From JBARRO01 sp049644265 (GTDB lineage Bacteria; Bacteroidota; Ignavibacteria; UBA10030), in contig JBARRO010000012.1 in the NCBI GenBank assembly GCA_049644265.1, positions 1-7,778 on the forward strand: DNA of 7,778 nucleotides, written 5' to 3'. A program made the translations under genes and the position numbers. The stretch's first letter is position 1. Every line of letters begins with the position of its first letter. Below are positions 5,059-7,778 of the stretch, in pieces. The notes beneath the pieces are model-generated. The model did not search any database and was not told where the DNA came from. It saw nothing but the letters and a program-made list of their open reading frames with translations.

Positions 5059-5460
5059 ATGGCAAAAGCACAAGGCGGAAAAACCAGGAAGCACCGAAAG
5101 CATATCCTGGTCATTGACGATGAGCCGTCGTGGCGTCAGATGCTGAGCATTATTCTGGACAAGAGGGGTTATGACGTCAAAGCTGCCGAGAGCGGCGCTG
5201 AAGCGCTGAAAACCATCGCACGGTTCAAACCCGACCTGATTCTCAGCGACATCCGAATGCCGGATATGAACGGGTTCGATTTCTTCGATAACCTGAAAAA
5301 ACTTCCCCGGACGTCCGCGACACCCGTGGTGTTCTTTTCTGCCATTGATGATTATGATGCAAAGAAAGCCGCGCGCGATCTTGGGGCGGCAGATTTTATC
5401 GTCAAACCTTTTGATGAGGATGAACTCGGCTCAATTCTTTCGAGACTTCTTCCCCGCTGA
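5059..5460 (+). CDS. Stand-alone receiver-domain response regulator
   Basis: A 133-residue protein that is essentially one CheY-like receiver domain after a short basic tail (residues 1-15). The acidic pair is D20-D21 in HILVIDDE, the phosphoacceptor is D64 in LILSDIRMPDMNG, the switch Ser is S94 in VVFFSAID, and the conserved Lys is K117 in FIVKPFDEDEL. All phosphorylation residues are present, so it should be competent to receive a phosphoryl group. There is no DNA-binding or enzymatic output domain, so it must act by protein contact or as a phosphorelay intermediate or sink. It stops 9 bases before the hybrid kinase gene, so the two are co-transcribed and the kinase is its likely partner. 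The start has no clear Shine-Dalgarno. Confidence 0.9.
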   Translation: MAKAQGGKTRKHRKHILVIDDEPSWRQMLSIILDKRGYDVKAAESGAEALKTIARFKPDLILSDIRMPDMNGFDFFDNLKKLPRTSATPVVFFSAIDDYDAKKAARDLGAADFIVKPFDEDELGSILSRLLPR

Positions 5461-5469
5461 GTCCGCATC

Positions 5470-7695
5470 ATGAACCTCCGAAATATAAAATTCCGCGCTT
5501 CTCTCGGGCCCCTCGAACAGGCACAAATGGTCGCCTCGACCGCCGTGGTCGTGGCGATGGTAACAATCGTCGCTTCCCGCATCCTGAGCGGCTACAAGCT
5601 GGGCTGGTACGACTTCGTCAGTGTCATTACTGTCGGTATTTTTGGATTCCTGATCGTGTACTTTACTCTGAAGTACGGCCGACTCCTGGAAGAGCAGAGA
5701 CAGGAATTGCTTGCCCTCAACAAGACTGCCGAAGCCGTCAACCGGTCCGTCGAGATTCCCTACCTTCTCCAGACCGCCTTGCAGGAAGTCAAACGGCTGC
5801 TCGACGCCGAATACGGCTGGATCTTCCACGTTGAAAACAACAAGCTTGTCGTCAGTGCGGTGCGGGGAACCGAGGAGCTGAGCGTTGCCATTTTTGACCG
5901 CGAAGCAACGATCGATAACCTGCAATGGATTCGGACTCCCCGTATTCAGAAAAAACCCAGGCAGGAAAAGGCCGGTCCGTGGGCATACGGAACTATCGAA
6001 TCGCTCGCGTCAGTTCCCATTCTCATGAAGGACCAGCTGTTCGGGGTCATCATCGTCGGAGGCAAGAATCGTGAAGCGTTTACGAACAAGCATGTCGACC
6101 TGATGACCGCGTTCGCCAACCAGATCGGTGTGGCCATGGAGAACGCCGCCCTGTTCGACCGGCTCAGAAAATCCGAAGAGCGGTACATGGACCTGTTCGA
6201 GCATTCGCCGGACATGTACCATATTGTGAATCGGGAGGGTGTGATCGTCAGTTGTAATCAGACTGAGGCAAGCCGGCTGGGATACCGGAAGGATGAACTT
6301 GTCGGCCATCCGATCCTGAAGCTCTATCCGCCCGACTATCATCAGGATGCGCGGCGCCTGCTCCGGGAGATTTTTGAGAACAGCCAAGAATTGAAGGGGC
6401 TCGAGGAGCAAATGGTGAAAAGCAACGGCGAGCTGATCGATGTCAGCGTGAACGCATCCATCATCTACGATGAATCGAAACAACCGGTGTTTATGCGCGC
6501 GGTCGCCCGCGATATCACTGAAAAGAAGAAGCTGGAGGCCAAGATCGTCCACGCGCAACGCATCGACAGCATCGGCAACCTGGCCGGCGGTGTCGCCCAT
6601 GACTTCAACAACATTCTGACCTCCATTCTGGGCTCGACAGCAATTATGATGCGGAAAATGAAGCGGACCGACCAATGGTACCGTTTCATTGAGATTATTG
6701 AGACAGCGGCCAAGCGCGGTGCGGGGCTTACGCGCCAGTTGCTGACGTTCGCACGGAAAAGCAGCGTTCAGTTTCGACCGATCATGGTCAACGATATTGT
6801 GGAGGAGACCCTCCATTTGTTTGAGCGAAGTATCGACAAGACCATCAATATCAAGAGGATCCTGACCGAGGAGGTCTGCCTGGTGAACGGAGACGACGGC
6901 CAGATTCAGCAGGCGTTGCTCAACCTTCTTATCAACGCACGTGATGCGATGCCAGACGGCGGTATCATCACCGTGCAGTCGGCAAAAATCAATTTCGACG
7001 AGCAGGGGTCCTCGCTCCTTGCCGAAGCCCGTACGGGAGAGTATGTTGCGCTGTCCATCACCGACAACGGCATCGGCATGGACAAGCGGACCCAACAACA
7101 CATCTTCGAGCCATTCTTCACGACCAAGGACCAGGGGAAAGGTACCGGACTGGGACTCTCCGTCGTGTATGGAGTGGTGAACTCCCACAATGGATTCATC
7201 ACCGTTCAAAGCGAGCCGAGCGTCGGCTCCCAATTCACCATTTATCTTCCCCTACTGACGGGACCTGAAAGTGTTCGTCGTCCCGGAAAAACGATCAAGC
7301 TGACGCGCGGCGGCGAACACATTCTCGTCATTGACGATGAGAAGGATGTTGGCGACGTCATTGGAGGCATGCTGACCTCTCTGGGATATCGTGTCACGAT
7401 TGTCGACAGCGGAAAGAAAGCGATTGCACTCTACAAGAAGAAAAAACGATTCGACACGGTTATCCTTGACATGAACATGCCAACCATCGGAGGGAAAGAA
7501 ACGTTTTTCAAACTCAAAGAGCTTGACCCCGAGGTCCGCGTCGTCATCTCGACCGGCTACAGCGATCGCACAGCCGAGACCTCCCCCCTTCGCGATTCCG
7601 TCGACGGATTCCTCCAAAAGCCCTACCAGATGGAAGAGTTGTCAAAAACGCTCCGCTTCGTTCTCGACCGGAGGCAGGATCTACAGAACTCCTAA
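5470..7695 (+). CDS. Membrane-anchored hybrid sensor histidine kinase (2TM-GAF-PAS-HisKA-HATPase-REC)
   Basis: A 741-residue hybrid kinase. Two hydrophobic helices (about 21-39 and 49-67) are joined by a loop of roughly ten residues, so there is almost no external sensor. A coiled linker follows at 70-92. A GAF domain spans about 93-232 and a PAS domain about 236-352, ending in the typical AVARDITEKKKLEAKI. The HisKA H-box is GGVAHDFNNIL with phospho-His H377, the NtrB-like 'HDFNN' class. The ATPase domain has N485/N489 in NLLINARDAM, D532 in DNGIGM, and the F and G2 boxes FEPFFTTKDQGKGTGLGL (547-564). The C-terminal receiver has D622-D623, phosphoacceptor D667 (VILDMNMP), T695 and K717 (FLQKPY). 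All catalytic residues look intact. It likely senses an intracellular cue through GAF/PAS and passes phosphate via its own receiver or to the upstream stand-alone receiver. The target is unknown, as no output protein is encoded nearby. Confidence 0.95.
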   Translation: MNLRNIKFRASLGPLEQAQMVASTAVVVAMVTIVASRILSGYKLGWYDFVSVITVGIFGFLIVYFTLKYGRLLEEQRQELLALNKTAEAVNRSVEIPYLLQTALQEVKRLLDAEYGWIFHVENNKLVVSAVRGTEELSVAIFDREATIDNLQWIRTPRIQKKPRQEKAGPWAYGTIESLASVPILMKDQLFGVIIVGGKNREAFTNKHVDLMTAFANQIGVAMENAALFDRLRKSEERYMDLFEHSPDMYHIVNREGVIVSCNQTEASRLGYRKDELVGHPILKLYPPDYHQDARRLLREIFENSQELKGLEEQMVKSNGELIDVSVNASIIYDESKQPVFMRAVARDITEKKKLEAKIVHAQRIDSIGNLAGGVAHDFNNILTSILGSTAIMMRKMKRTDQWYRFIEIIETAAKRGAGLTRQLLTFARKSSVQFRPIMVNDIVEETLHLFERSIDKTINIKRILTEEVCLVNGDDGQIQQALLNLLINARDAMPDGGIITVQSAKINFDEQGSSLLAEARTGEYVALSITDNGIGMDKRTQQHIFEPFFTTKDQGKGTGLGLSVVYGVVNSHNGFITVQSEPSVGSQFTIYLPLLTGPESVRRPGKTIKLTRGGEHILVIDDEKDVGDVIGGMLTSLGYRVTIVDSGKKAIALYKKKKRFDTVILDMNMPTIGGKETFFKLKELDPEVRVVISTGYSDRTAETSPLRDSVDGFLQKPYQMEELSKTLRFVLDRRQDLQNS

Positions 7696-7752
7696 GACTG
7701 AGACTGCTTTCCGGCCATCGTCCCCATCCCGAAGTTGAAACTCGACCAAATT

Positions 7753-7764
7753 AATGGTACCATT
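7753..7764. repeat. 12-bp perfect palindrome after the kinase gene
   Basis: AATGGTACCATT reads the same on both strands. It sits 58 bases past the kinase stop, at the window edge. It could be an operator for a gene starting beyond the edge or chance. The tail 7696-7778 otherwise shows no gene and no terminator hairpin with a T tract. Confidence 0.4.
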
Positions 7765-7778
7765 CCTTCTGATGTGTG

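Noticed and set aside
6010..7233. A 407-residue ORF antisense to the histidine kinase
   Set aside because: The plus-strand kinase has every expected motif in order; the antisense frame is open because of codon bias and shows no domain.
1..7778. CRISPR array, tRNA, rRNA, insertion sequence or attachment site
   Set aside because: No regularly spaced identical repeats, no transposase or integrase reading frame, no terminal inverted repeats and no tRNA-like cloverleaf were seen on either strand.

Overview
The window looks like bacterial chromosome of moderate GC. The best guess is a member of the FCB group (Ignavibacteria/Chlorobi/Bacteroidota-like). This rests on a lipoprotein carrying repeated W-N-G/D-x-x-W propeller blades, a GAF-PAS hybrid histidine kinase, and a bacterial PolB2-type polymerase. 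The taxonomic call is inference only; no rRNA or marker gene is present.

Layout. (1) 1-1065, minus strand: the N-terminal 355 codons of a secreted beta-propeller lipoprotein that runs off the left edge. (2) 1066-1527: a gene-free stretch with a degenerate heptamer repeat, a 12-base C run and an inverted repeat. (3) 1528-4874 (up to 4925 for the longest ORF), minus strand: a three-gene operon transcribed as RecA-like protein, then a small coiled-coil protein, then a PolB2-type family-B DNA polymerase. (4) 4875-5058: the divergent control region. Facing the operon it has a near-consensus promoter (TTGACA-17-TATTGT) with a large dyad filling it, and a second copy of the dyad core 33 bp upstream. 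(5) 5059-7695, plus strand: a stand-alone receiver-domain protein followed 9 bases later by a membrane-anchored GAF-PAS hybrid histidine kinase. (6) 7696-7778: a short tail with a 12-bp palindrome.

How the genes fit together. The most interesting unit is the minus-strand operon. The polymerase keeps one catalytic Asp in motif A and one in motif C, has lost the usual exonuclease carboxylates, has altered motifs B and C, and ends in QADLF, a textbook bacterial sliding-clamp-binding pentapeptide. Its partners are a RecA-superfamily protein whose Walker A lacks the GK[ST] signature and a 92-residue coiled-coil protein. The set is laid out like the ImuA-ImuB-DnaE2 mutasome but built on a family-B polymerase. 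The paired TGACA-N4-TGTCG operators suggest tight repression, possibly by a LexA-type regulator. A damage-inducible translesion synthesis cassette is the working hypothesis. The divergent two-component pair shares the control region but has no evident functional tie to the operon.
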